This document shows, in pieces, positions 6,006 through 12,761 of a DNA stretch of 12,761 nt. Origin of the DNA: an uncultured Lachnospiraceae bacterium (GTDB taxonomy: Bacteria; Bacillota; Clostridia; Lachnospirales; Lachnospiraceae); the NCBI GenBank assembly GCA_910580195.1, contig CAJTWA010000044.1:25778-38538 (forward strand), in the 5' to 3' direction. The notes under the pieces were generated by a model. It saw nothing but the letters and a program-made list of their open reading frames with translations, had not been told where the DNA came from and did no database searches. The position numbers and the translations under genes were made by a program. Numbering within the stretch: the first letter of the stretch is position 1; each line of letters starts with the position of its first letter.

Positions 6006-7815
6006 ATGCTTTCTTCATCCTCTCTATTTCCTGCTGCACCAAGGCTTGGTTCTCCTGCTGCAGTTTTTTTCTGTCTGAATATTTTTCTGGCTGGAATAAA
6101 TCTGTTGTACGTACTTTTTCTTGTGAAATCCTTCCTTTTTGTCCCACAAAAATTTTTCCTGCCTGCCCTTCTGGCGCGGAGCCTGATGCAAGGCCGGCAG
6201 TTTTTTCTGCCTGCCCTTCTGGCACGGATTCTGGTGCAAAGCCAAAAGTTTTTCCTGCCTGCCCTTCTGGCACGGATTCTGGTGCAAGGCCAAAAGTTTT
6301 TCCTGCCTCCACTTCTGGCATGGAGCCTGATGCAAGTCCAACACTATTTCCTGCCTCCACTTCTGGCATGGGGCTTGATGCAATGTCAAGGGCTGCGCGC
6401 CTTGCAAATACGAGGCTTTCCAGCAGGGAATTGCTGGCTAAGCGGTTTGCCCCATGCACCCCGTTGCAGCTTGTTTCCCCTACTGCATACAGGCGTTCCA
6501 TGGAGGTCCTGCCTTCCAAATCGGACTGCACGCCGCCCATAAAATAATGCTGGCCCGGCACCACCGGGATACATTCTTTTGTCACGTCGTACCCTTCTTC
6601 TAGGCATCTTTGGTAGATGTTGGGGAAATGGCTTAAAATGTCCTCTTTTGCAATATGCTCCATGGAGAGCCAGACATATGGCTTTTTGTCCTCCTCCATC
6701 TGCTTTTCAATTGCTGCCGTTACAATATCCCTTGGCAGGAGCTCGTCCACAAAACGCTCCATCTTGGCATTATACAAAACTGCCCCCTCCCCCCGGACGG
6801 ACTCGGAAATTAAAAACCGCCTGCCCGGTTTTTCGGAATACAAGGTGGTGGGATGTATCTGCACAAAATTCACATCTTGGAGCTGTACCTGATGGCGCAG
6901 CGCAACGGCTAACCCATCCCCGGTCAGGTGGGCAAAATTCGTGGAGTGGCGGTAAAGCCCGCCGATGCCGCCGCAGGCAAGCACGGTCTGCTTTGCCCGG
7001 ATGGGAAATACTTCCCCGGCCTTGCCTGCTCTTACCGTTTTGCAAGAAACATTGCCTGTTTCCCCGGCCTTTTTCACGGCATCCAAATTGCAGGCGCCTA
7101 AGGTATCACAGAAATGGTTTCCCATTTTCCCATCTTTCTTGGCGGTGCCCGCCTCACAGGCTTCTGCTGCCCCACAACTGCTGCCAATCTTCTCCGCCTG
7201 TCCAAATGCGCACGCATCACAATTGCTACCAATCTCCTCCGCCTGTCCTGCTGTGCCCGCATTGCAGCTGCTGCCCATTTCCTCCGCCTGTCCAAGTGCG
7301 TCCGCGCTGCAAGCTGCCACAATCCCATAGCAAACATTGTCCTTGCAGAGCAAATCCAGCATTTCCGTGTGCTCATAAATGGCAATGTTCTTCCGCGCCC
7401 TTGCCTGCGCCAGCAATTTTCCCGTAATTTCTTTCCCGGTAACATCCGCGTGGAACAGGATTCTTGGGCGGGAATGGCCGCCTTCCCTTGTGTAAGCCAG
7501 CTCTCCGTCCCTCCGTTCAAACTCCACGCCATATCCCAGCAGCAAATCAATGATTTCTTTGGAACTGCGTATCATCATTTCCACGGATTCCTGATTGTTC
7601 CGGTAATGCCCTGCCTTCATGGTATCCTCAAAGTAGCTTTCAAAATCATCTTCGGAGCGCAGGACACAGATTCCGCCCTGTGCCAGAAAGGAGTCGCTGT
7701 TTTGGGCTTCATCCTTGGTGATAATTGTGATTTCCATGCTTTCCGGCAGCTGCAGCGCACAGAACAGCCCTGCTGCCCCTGTGCCTACGATTACTATATC
7801 TGTTTCTTTTTCCAT
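5968..7815 (-). CDS. nadB: L-aspartate oxidase with two in-frame repeat insertions
   Basis: This FAD enzyme oxidises L-aspartate to iminoaspartate for quinolinate synthase (NadA). The dinucleotide fold is at the N-terminus (GTGAAG, 11-16). Core motifs are FLAQGG (43-48), LACGGIGGLYRH (279-290), FVQIHPTT (317-324), RGEGA (341-345), PRDIV (361-365, with Arg362 likely catalytic), GQHYFMGG (421-428) and the FAD-tail site ANRLASNSLLE (456-466). I chose the ATG at 7815 (615 residues) because AGGTGGGG precedes it by a few bases; upstream starts have no such site. Two insertions interrupt the family pattern: about 170-268, Cys-rich, and 479-563, Pro/Glu/Gly-rich. Without them about 431 residues remain, a short form lacking most of the C-terminal helical domain. 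The core residues look intact, so it is probably functional. Confidence 0.93.
   Translation of the reverse strand: MEKETDIVIVGTGAAGLFCALQLPESMEITIITKDEAQNSDSFLAQGGICVLRSEDDFESYFEDTMKAGHYRNNQESVEMMIRSSKEIIDLLLGYGVEFERRDGELAYTREGGHSRPRILFHADVTGKEITGKLLAQARARKNIAIYEHTEMLDLLCKDNVCYGIVAACSADALGQAEEMGSSCNAGTAGQAEEIGSNCDACAFGQAEKIGSSCGAAEACEAGTAKKDGKMGNHFCDTLGACNLDAVKKAGETGNVSCKTVRAGKAGEVFPIRAKQTVLACGGIGGLYRHSTNFAHLTGDGLAVALRHQVQLQDVNFVQIHPTTLYSEKPGRRFLISESVRGEGAVLYNAKMERFVDELLPRDIVTAAIEKQMEEDKKPYVWLSMEHIAKEDILSHFPNIYQRCLEEGYDVTKECIPVVPGQHYFMGGVQSDLEGRTSMERLYAVGETSCNGVHGANRLASNSLLESLVFARRAALDIASSPMPEVEAGNSVGLASGSMPEVEAGKTFGLAPESVPEGQAGKTFGFAPESVPEGQAEKTAGLASGSAPEGQAGKIFVGQKGRISQEKVRTTDLFQPEKYSDRKKLQQENQALVQQEIERMKKAYGQQNNHGTKCG
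6142..6381. repeat. 48-bp tandem repeats inside nadB (five copies)
   Basis: Five contiguous 48-bp copies encode 16-residue units of the type APESVPEGQAGKTFGL at NadB residues 479-494, 495-510, 511-526, 527-542 and 543-558. The two units nearest the N-terminus read MPEVEAG where the others read PEGQA, so there are two subtypes. The array falls between the FAD-tail helix (FARRAALDIA) and the short C-terminal helix, where a flexible linker would be tolerated. The other frames over this stretch are also largely free of stops. Confidence 0.93.
7030..7293. repeat. 45-bp tandem repeats inside nadB, Cys-containing
   Basis: Three clear 15-residue units occur at NadB residues 175-189, 190-204 and 205-219 (GQAEEMGSSCNAGTA and relatives; DNA 7159-7293). 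They are followed by decayed units containing KMGNHFC and ETGNVSC down to about 7030. The insertion replaces the short loop normally found between the strand CYGIVAA and the strand PIRAKQTVLACGG. It brings eight cysteines, three of them at exact 15-residue spacing (184, 199, 214). Confidence 0.87.
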
Positions 7816-7871
7816 GTCCCCACCTGTGTTTTTCTTTTCCATCTTATGATTGGCATCCAAAAAGTACCGGC

Positions 7872-7914
7872 AGCCTGCCATGGACGCCAAAGATTCTGGC
7901 AGCTCTGGCAGGCT
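7872..7914. promoter_or_regulatory. 9-bp inverted repeat in the nadB leader
   Basis: AGCCTGCCA (7872-7880) and TGGCAGGCT (7906-7914) are perfect inverted copies around a 25-base interval. A second overlapping pair, CCAAAG (7887-7892) and CTTTGG (7913-7918), could form an alternative stem. It lies in the predicted 5' leader of nadB, 57 bases upstream of the start codon. No T-run follows, so it is not a simple terminator. It does not match any riboswitch that I can recognise. Confidence 0.5.
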
Positions 7915-7947
7915 TTGGTTCCGTTGCCTTTTGTCCTAACCGATAAA

Positions 7948-7976
7948 ATTCTAACATATTTAGTAGGAAATTTCCA
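7948..7976 (-). promoter_or_regulatory. Candidate nadBC promoter with overlapping palindrome
   Basis: On the minus strand TGGAAA (complement of 7971-7976) and an extended -10, TG-T-TAGAAT (complement of 7948-7956), are 17 bases apart. The perfect palindrome GGAAATTTCC at 7966-7975 covers the -35 region, so a repressor could bind there. A related sequence (AGCAGGAAATTT at 8025-8036 against AGTAGGAAATTT at 7962-7973) lies 63 bp upstream. The remaining leader (7816-7940) and 8037-8140 hold no gene, and I see no terminator for parC. Confidence 0.4.
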
Positions 7977-8140
7977 GTATAATGTTGTCCTTACAGCAGA
8001 TACCCATAGTGTACATGGATTTTCAGCAGGAAATTTTCATTCCCCCAAGTTTTTCTTCCGGAATACCCAAAGGGATTTGCCCCTATCAGCGCCCTTCCCC
8101 AAAATATTTTTTCTATTATAAGCCCCATGGAAACCAATCT

Positions 8141-10381
8141 TTATTTCTTCACGCCCTTCCCATCCCGGTTCGCCATCCGTAGCCGGTGCAGGGCGATTTC
8201 TTTTTCTTTGGCCTTAATGGTATGCTCTCCGCTGCCGATGAGGTACACCGCCGCGAGGCTGTCCTTCCCGTCGATTTTCATGCCCCGGACGCCGATGGCG
8301 CTTTTTTTCTTCTCCGGCACGTCGGAGGCCAAAAACCGCAGGAACATGTTTTTCTCTGTCTGCATGACAATGCTTTCTTCCTCCGTCCCTGCAAGGGGCT
8401 CTACAAGGAGCAAGGTTTCCCCTTCATTCAGCTTTGTGGCGGCGACGGTGCGCTTGGACACGTCGAATTCTTCCCCTTTTACCTGCTTGAGCATCCCGCT
8501 GCTGCTGGCAAACAGGAGTTTTTTCCCCAGCAGGTTCCCTAGGCTGCTGACGCAGAGCATTGCTTCTTCGCTGCTGTTATAGTTGCTGATATTGTCTAGG
8601 GGCGTCCCCTTGTCCCGGAATTTCCCATGGGGCAAGTCTAAGGCTTTTACTGTGTGGAGCTGCCCTTTGTCCGTAAAAATGCATAGCTTGTCCGTGTTCA
8701 TGCAGGGGATGACAAACTTATTCTCTGCATCGGCGGCCTCCTTGTTCCGCTCATAGGTGGGCACGTCTACGGATTTCACATATCCAAACCGGTCCATCAG
8801 GAGGACTATGGGCATCTCTTCGGTTTTCTTTTCCTCGTAGACGGCTTCTGCCGCGTTTTCAATGGCGGTCTTGCGGGGCGTGCCGTATTCCTTCTGGAAC
8901 CGGGAGAGTTCCTTGATAATGACTTTTGCCATCACAGGCCGGCTGCCGAGGATTTCTTCATATTTTGCAATATTGGAAAGGGTAGCGTCATGTTCCTTTA
9001 ACAAAGCTTCGATTTCCAAGCCAATCAGCTTGTAAAGGCGCATTTCCAAAATGGCCGTGGCCTGCCGCTCGGTAAAACAAAGCTGCTTGGCGTCGGCTTC
9101 GGAGCCTTTGTAGCGGAATTCGATTTTTTCCGTATTTCCGTGCATCAGGCAGTCCTTGGCGTCGCGGATGTTTTTGGAGCCCCGGAGGATTTCGATAATC
9201 AGGTCGATGACGTCGCAGGCCTTGATTAACCCTTCTTGGATTTCCTTTTTCTCCAGCTCTTTGGCGAGGAGTGTCTGGTATTTGCGGGTAGCCAATTCAT
9301 ACTGGAAATTTACATGGTGGCGGATGATGGGCACCAGCCCCATGGTTTCCGGCCGGCCTTCTGCCACGGCAAGCATGTTGACGCCGAAGGTGTCCTCCAG
9401 CCTTGTTTTTTTGTAAAGCATGTTGCAAAGGTTTTCCACGTCCGCGCCCTTTTTCAAATCCAGCACAATCCGGATGCCTTCCTTCGAGGATTGGTTTGAA
9501 ATATCCACAATGTCGCTGGTCTTGCGGGTTTCCACCAGATGGTACACGTCCATCAGGAATTTCCCAATGTTCGCCCCTACCATGGTGTAGGGGATTTCTG
9601 TGATTACCAGCCGCTGCTTGCCGCCTTTTCCCTGCTCTGTTTCCACCTTGCCGCGGATTTTTATTTTCCCAGACCCAGTTTCATAAATATTGAGGAGGTC
9701 TGACTGGTTCACCACAATCCCGCCTGTGGGGAAATCCGGCCCTTTGATGTGCTCCATTAATTCTGCCGTAGTGATGTCCGGGTTTTTCATATAGGCCTTC
9801 ACCCCATCTATGACTTCGGAAAAATTGTGGGGCGGGATGCTGGTGGCCATGCCCACGGCAATGCCTTCTGCCCCGTTGATTAAGAGGTTTGGCACCTTTA
9901 CGGGGAGCACGGAAGGCTCTTTTTCCGTTTCGTCAAAATTTGGGACGAAATCCACCACGTTTTTATCCAAATCCGCAAGGTAGGCTTCTTGGGTGATTTT
10001 CTGGAGGCGGGCTTCTGTATAACGCATGGCCGCCGCCCCGTCCCCTTCAATGGAACCGAAATTCCCATGTCCGTCCACCAAGGGCAGCCCTTTCTTAAAC
10101 TCCTGCGCCATCACCACCAACGCTTCGTAAATGGAGCTGTCCCCGTGGGGATGGTACTTACCCATGGTGTCCCCCACGATACGGGCGCATTTCCGGTATG
10201 GCCTGTCGTAGCGGATGCCCAGCTCGTGCATGTCGTAAAGTGTCCTCCGCTGCACCGGCTTCAGCCCGTCCCGCACGTCTGGCAGCGCCCTTGCAATGAT
10301 TACGCTCATGGCATAATCTATATATGATTTCTGCATTAATTCCGAATATTCTGTCCGGATAATCTGTTCCTTTTCCTGCAT
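8141..10381 (-). CDS. parC: DNA topoisomerase IV subunit A
   Basis: This 746-residue DNA-breaking subunit of the type IIA enzyme decatenates and relaxes chromosomes with ParE. The winged-helix domain holds YHPHGDSSIYE (76-86), where Ser82 and Glu86 match the quinolone-determining positions Ser83 and Asp87 of E. coli GyrA and are wild type. The active tyrosine is Tyr121 in AMRYTEARL. The region around 543-557, where gyrase has the GyrA box (QRRGGKG), reads YERNKEAADAEN here, so the gyrase wrapping motif is absent, which favours ParC. The C-terminal beta-pinwheel is fairly short. AAAGGA lies 6 bases before the ATG. It follows parE in the usual order, after a 186-bp spacer with repeats. G+C is high: 10141-10200 is 62%. 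Confidence 0.92.
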   Translation of the reverse strand: MQEKEQIIRTEYSELMQKSYIDYAMSVIIARALPDVRDGLKPVQRRTLYDMHELGIRYDRPYRKCARIVGDTMGKYHPHGDSSIYEALVVMAQEFKKGLPLVDGHGNFGSIEGDGAAAMRYTEARLQKITQEAYLADLDKNVVDFVPNFDETEKEPSVLPVKVPNLLINGAEGIAVGMATSIPPHNFSEVIDGVKAYMKNPDITTAELMEHIKGPDFPTGGIVVNQSDLLNIYETGSGKIKIRGKVETEQGKGGKQRLVITEIPYTMVGANIGKFLMDVYHLVETRKTSDIVDISNQSSKEGIRIVLDLKKGADVENLCNMLYKKTRLEDTFGVNMLAVAEGRPETMGLVPIIRHHVNFQYELATRKYQTLLAKELEKKEIQEGLIKACDVIDLIIEILRGSKNIRDAKDCLMHGNTEKIEFRYKGSEADAKQLCFTERQATAILEMRLYKLIGLEIEALLKEHDATLSNIAKYEEILGSRPVMAKVIIKELSRFQKEYGTPRKTAIENAAEAVYEEKKTEEMPIVLLMDRFGYVKSVDVPTYERNKEAADAENKFVIPCMNTDKLCIFTDKGQLHTVKALDLPHGKFRDKGTPLDNISNYNSSEEAMLCVSSLGNLLGKKLLFASSSGMLKQVKGEEFDVSKRTVAATKLNEGETLLLVEPLAGTEEESIVMQTEKNMFLRFLASDVPEKKKSAIGVRGMKIDGKDSLAAVYLIGSGEHTIKAKEKEIALHRLRMANRDGKGVKK

Positions 10382-10421
10382 GGTAAATCCTTTCTGAAAA
10401 AATCTGCCCAGCTTTTCTTAG

Positions 10422-10524
10422 AAACAGCCTGCAGGAAAACCCTGCCCGCTGCTTCTGCCGCCATGTTCCCTTAAAAACAGCCTGCAGGAAAACCCTGCCC
10501 GCTGCTTCTGCAGCCATGTTCCCT
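10422..10524. repeat. Two 50-bp direct repeats between parE and parC
   Basis: The segment 10422-10471 recurs at 10475-10524 with a single change (CCG against CAG near the end), separated by 3 bp. Each unit has CCTGCAGG followed by AAAACCCTGC and GCTGCTTCTGC. The near identity points to a recent duplication. No gene uses it; it fills most of the parE-parC spacer. Confidence 0.95.
10473..10505 (-). terminator. Terminator-like hairpin in the parE-parC spacer
   Basis: On the minus strand GCAGCGGGCAGG (complement of 10494-10505) pairs with CCTGCAGGCTGT (complement of 10477-10488). This makes two 5-bp helices around a two-base internal mismatch, with the loop GTTTT, and then TTTTT (10473-10477, partly in the stem). 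The duplicate unit makes the same hairpin but is followed by the poorer TTTCT. If active it would lower parC expression relative to parE. The stem is imperfect and the U-tract short, so it may be leaky or inactive. Confidence 0.4.
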
Positions 10525-10567
10525 GCCGTGTAGGGTTCTGGCTGGGCAGCTCTGTGCCATTCTTATT

Positions 10568-12490
10568 TTATATATCAAGCTCTGCGTCATGGGCGTGTTC
10601 GTGGATAAATTCCCGCCGGGGCGGCACCTCCGTGCCCATCAGCATTTCCGTTACGTCGGAGGCCATCCTTGCGTCTTCGATCTCCACCCGTTTCAGGATC
10701 CGGGTTTTGGGGTCTAAGGTCGTTTCCCAGAGCTGGTCTGCATCCATTTCCCCCAAGCCTTTGTACCGCTGGAGGGTGAAAGGGCCTTTGTGCCGTTTCC
10801 GGTATTTTTCCAAAGCTATGTCGTCGTAGAGGTACTCTTCCGCCCCCTTTGAGGGAATCGCTTTATAAAGGGGCGGCATGGCTATGTACACATGGCCTTC
10901 AAAAATCAGCTCCGGCAAAAAGCGGTAAAACAGCGTCAGCAGCAAAGTTGAAATATGCGCCCCGTCCACGTCCGCGTCCGCCATAATAATAATCTTGTCA
11001 TAGCGCAGCTTGGAAATGTCAAAGTCATTCCCATACCCTTCGGAAAATCCGCAGCCAAAGGCATTTATCATGGTCTTAATTTCTGCATTTGCAAGGACCT
11101 TGTCAATGCTGGCTTTTTCCACGTTTAAAATTTTCCCCCGGATGGGCAGGATGGCCTGATAATTCCGGTCCCGGGCGGTTTTGGCAGAGCCGCCGGCGGA
11201 ATCCCCCTCCACAATGAAAATCTCGCAGATGGAGGCGTCCCGGCTCTCGCAGTTAGCTAATTTCCCGTTGGAGTCAAAGGAAAATTTCTGCTTTGTCAGC
11301 AGGTTTGTCTTGGCTTTTTCTTCCGTTTTGCGGATTTTTGCCGCTTTTTCCGCGCAGGCAATGACTTTTTTCAGGTTGTCCAGATTTTTGTCAAAATAAA
11401 GCTGGATTTCCTCCCCCGTCACTTTCCCGGTGACACGGGAGGCGTCTTGGTTGTCCAGTTTTGTCTTGGTCTGGCCTTCAAACCGGGGGCTGGGGTGCTT
11501 GATGGAAATGACGGCCGTCATCCCGTTGCGCACATCCGCCCCGGTGAAATTGGAATCTTTTTCCTTTAAAATCCCCAGCTCCTTGGCGTAATTGTTGATG
11601 ACTGTGGTAAATACCGTTTTAAAGCCTGTCAGGTGGGTGCCCCCTTCTGCATTGTAAATATTGTTGCAGAAACCCAGCACATTTTCATGAAACTCGTTGA
11701 TATACTGGAAGGCTGCCTCTACGGTAATCCCTTCGCTTTCCCCTTTGAAATACACTACTTCGTGGACGGCTTCCGCCTTCCGGTTTAAATCCTTTACAAA
11801 GCCGATAATCCCTTCTTCCTCATGGAACGTAAGCTGCTCCGGGTTTTCCCCCCGCCTGTCCTCGTATACAATCGTAAGTTTTGGGTTTAAGTAGGCCGTT
11901 TCATGCAGGCGGCTCTTGACGTCCTCTTCCTTGAAGCGGGTCTTTTCAAAAATTTCCGGGTCTGGCAGGAAATTGATGCGGGTCCCTGTCTTTTTTGTTT
12001 TCCCGGTGACGGGCAGCATGCCTTGGTCCAGTTCTAATGCTGGGATTCCCCTTTCATACCGGTCATGGTAAATTTTCCCGCCTAGGTAAACTTCCAAATC
12101 CAGATAAGTGGAGAGGGCGTTTACCACCGAGGAGCCTACCCCGTGGAGGCCGCCGCTGGTCTTATAGGCGTCGTTGTCGAATTTGCCCCCTGCGTGCAGG
12201 GTGGTAAAGACAAGGCGGGCTGCGGACATGCCTTTTTCATGCATCCCAACAGGGATGCCACGGCCGTTGTCTTCTACGGTGCAGGAGCCGTCTGCTTCTA
12301 GCGTTACGTGTATGGTATCGCAAAATCCTGCCAGATGTTCGTCTACAGAATTGTCTACAATTTCGTAAATTAAATGGTTCAGGCCTTTCCGGGACACGCT
12401 CCCTATGTACATGCCTGGGCGTTTCCGGACGGCTTCTAGGCCTTCCAGTACGGTAATGCTGCTGGCGCCATAATCCTGATTTTTTGCCAT
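10568..12490 (-). CDS. parE: DNA topoisomerase IV subunit B (GyrB/ParE family)
   Basis: This 640-residue ATPase subunit works with the downstream ParC. The GHKL ATPase has EIVDNSVDE (43-51, catalytic Glu43, Asn47), DNGRGIP (74-80) and the lid segment TSGGLHGVGSS (111-121). The TOPRIM domain has EGDSAGGSA (428-436) and the metal-binding DADVDG (505-510), then QRYKGLGEMD (574-583). The family tail, REFI to LDI, is complete. I chose the ATG at 12490: GAAAGGGA precedes it with about 6 bases spacing, whereas the GTG 30 bases upstream has none. Some motifs (QAILPIRGKILNVEKA) read like GyrB, so naming it ParE depends on its partner lacking the GyrA box. A second gyrAB pair should exist elsewhere. 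Confidence 0.9.
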   Translation of the reverse strand: MAKNQDYGASSITVLEGLEAVRKRPGMYIGSVSRKGLNHLIYEIVDNSVDEHLAGFCDTIHVTLEADGSCTVEDNGRGIPVGMHEKGMSAARLVFTTLHAGGKFDNDAYKTSGGLHGVGSSVVNALSTYLDLEVYLGGKIYHDRYERGIPALELDQGMLPVTGKTKKTGTRINFLPDPEIFEKTRFKEEDVKSRLHETAYLNPKLTIVYEDRRGENPEQLTFHEEEGIIGFVKDLNRKAEAVHEVVYFKGESEGITVEAAFQYINEFHENVLGFCNNIYNAEGGTHLTGFKTVFTTVINNYAKELGILKEKDSNFTGADVRNGMTAVISIKHPSPRFEGQTKTKLDNQDASRVTGKVTGEEIQLYFDKNLDNLKKVIACAEKAAKIRKTEEKAKTNLLTKQKFSFDSNGKLANCESRDASICEIFIVEGDSAGGSAKTARDRNYQAILPIRGKILNVEKASIDKVLANAEIKTMINAFGCGFSEGYGNDFDISKLRYDKIIIMADADVDGAHISTLLLTLFYRFLPELIFEGHVYIAMPPLYKAIPSKGAEEYLYDDIALEKYRKRHKGPFTLQRYKGLGEMDADQLWETTLDPKTRILKRVEIEDARMASDVTEMLMGTEVPPRREFIHEHAHDAELDI

Positions 12491-12542
12491 TTTTGTTCCC
12501 TTTCTAACAATTTGATACACATGTTCTGTTTTTTACTTGGTT

Positions 12543-12571
12543 ATTGTAACATAAGTTTGGGGGATTTGCAA
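12543..12571 (-). promoter_or_regulatory. Candidate parE promoter
   Basis: On the minus strand TTGCAA (complement of 12566-12571) and an extended -10, TG-T-TACAAT (TACAAT is the complement of 12543-12548), are separated by 17 bases. The predicted RNA start near 12536 leaves a leader of about 45 bases before the parE ATG. The extended -10 makes it the best promoter match in this stretch. Confidence 0.55.
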
Positions 12572-12594
12572 AGATTTCTGGGAACAGATTTTTG

Positions 12595-12692
12595 GGGTGG
12601 GGGCAAATTGGTGATGCGGGCGGTGGGGGTGGCTATTGGGGGGGGGGGAGGAATTTAATAGTGGAAGATGGGGGTTGGGGGGCGGACGGCAA
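12595..12692 (+). other. G-rich stretch with 11-G run, possible quadruplex
   Basis: This stretch upstream of the parE promoter is heavily G-biased on the plus strand. It has runs such as GGGGTGGGGG near 12595-12604, GGGGG near 12624-12628, eleven consecutive G at 12638-12648, and GGGGG and GGGGGG near 12670-12682. At least four runs of three or more G lie close together, which meets the usual quadruplex pattern. No gene is visible in 12550-12761. Confidence 0.6.
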
Positions 12693-12715
12693 TTCCGGGC
12701 TGCCCTCCCGGGAGT

Positions 12716-12744
12716 TTGACAGTTGAATAAGAGAAAAATACCTT
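12716..12744 (+). promoter_or_regulatory. Possible outward plus-strand promoter
   Basis: A perfect TTGACA at 12716-12721 is followed after 17 bases by TACCTT (12739-12744), which matches the -10 consensus at only three positions. It would drive a divergent gene beyond the window edge. Weak. Confidence 0.2.
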
Positions 12745-12761
12745 GCAGGCCTTGTAATGCC

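Noticed and set aside
6024..6407. Minus-strand 127-codon frame with HQAPCQKWRQE-type repeats
   Set aside because: It is an alternate frame of the nadB 48-bp repeats, and the frame with NadB motifs is the real one.
7816..7890. N-terminal extension of NadB by 25 residues
   Set aside because: The upstream start is a TTG without a ribosome-binding site; the ATG at 7815 has AGGTGGGG and places the FAD fold at the N-terminus as usual.
6579..8121. Long plus-strand open frames opposite nadB (282 and 335 codons)
   Set aside because: They lie antisense to a well-supported gene, have unlikely compositions (rich in Pro, Arg, Cys, His) and no recognisable domains.
10158..10517. 119-codon frame spanning the parE-parC repeats
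   Set aside because: Most of it is an out-of-frame shadow of the parC 5' end and the rest is repeat DNA.
12491..12520. GTG start giving ParE ten more residues
   Set aside because: GAAAGGGA is positioned for the ATG at 12490, and the extension is not typical of the family.

Overview
The window is most likely from a Gram-positive anaerobe of the Clostridia, probably a gut Lachnospiraceae. The reasons are strong AGGAG-type ribosome-binding sites, U-tailed hairpin terminators, a short clostridial-type L-aspartate oxidase, a parE-parC pair, and a C_GCAxxG_C_C redox protein. The species is not identified. All eight recognisable genes are on the minus strand, so transcription runs from high to low coordinates.

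Layout in transcription order. (1) A gene-free, G-rich stretch at about 12550-12761 contains an 11-G run. It lies upstream of and overlaps a good promoter for parE. (2) parE (10568-12490) and parC (8141-10381) encode a type IIA topoisomerase, called topoisomerase IV because subunit A lacks the GyrA box. They are separated by 186 bp holding two 50-bp near-identical repeats that can fold as terminator-like hairpins. (3) A 325-bp leader precedes nadB (5968-7815) and nadC (5151-6005), which overlap and convert L-aspartate (with NadA, not in the window) through quinolinate to nicotinate mononucleotide. NadB carries two large in-frame tandem-repeat insertions. A hairpin terminator lies at 4970-5010. 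(4) A tight four-gene operon runs from 4807 to 468: cysD, a cysN-cysC fusion, a PAPS-type sulfotransferase and a C_GCAxxG_C_C protein. It ends at a 17-bp perfect-stem terminator (391-446). (5) A gene-free end (1-390) holds a 33-bp tandem repeat array and a palindromic segment at the window edge.

The most interesting system is the cysD-cysNC-sulfotransferase operon. CysD and CysN activate sulfate to APS, the CysC domain makes PAPS, and the next gene encodes an enzyme with PAPS-binding loops. No APS or PAPS reductase is present. The module therefore looks built for sulfonating an acceptor, in the same way as rhizobial NodP-NodQ-NodH, rather than for assimilating sulfur. The acceptor is unknown; the basic coiled-coil tail of the sulfotransferase hints at a membrane-associated or surface glycan substrate.

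The second theme is tandem repeats with periods that are multiples of three (33, 45 and 48 bp). Two of these have expanded inside nadB without breaking its frame, which suggests a lineage prone to in-frame minisatellite growth.
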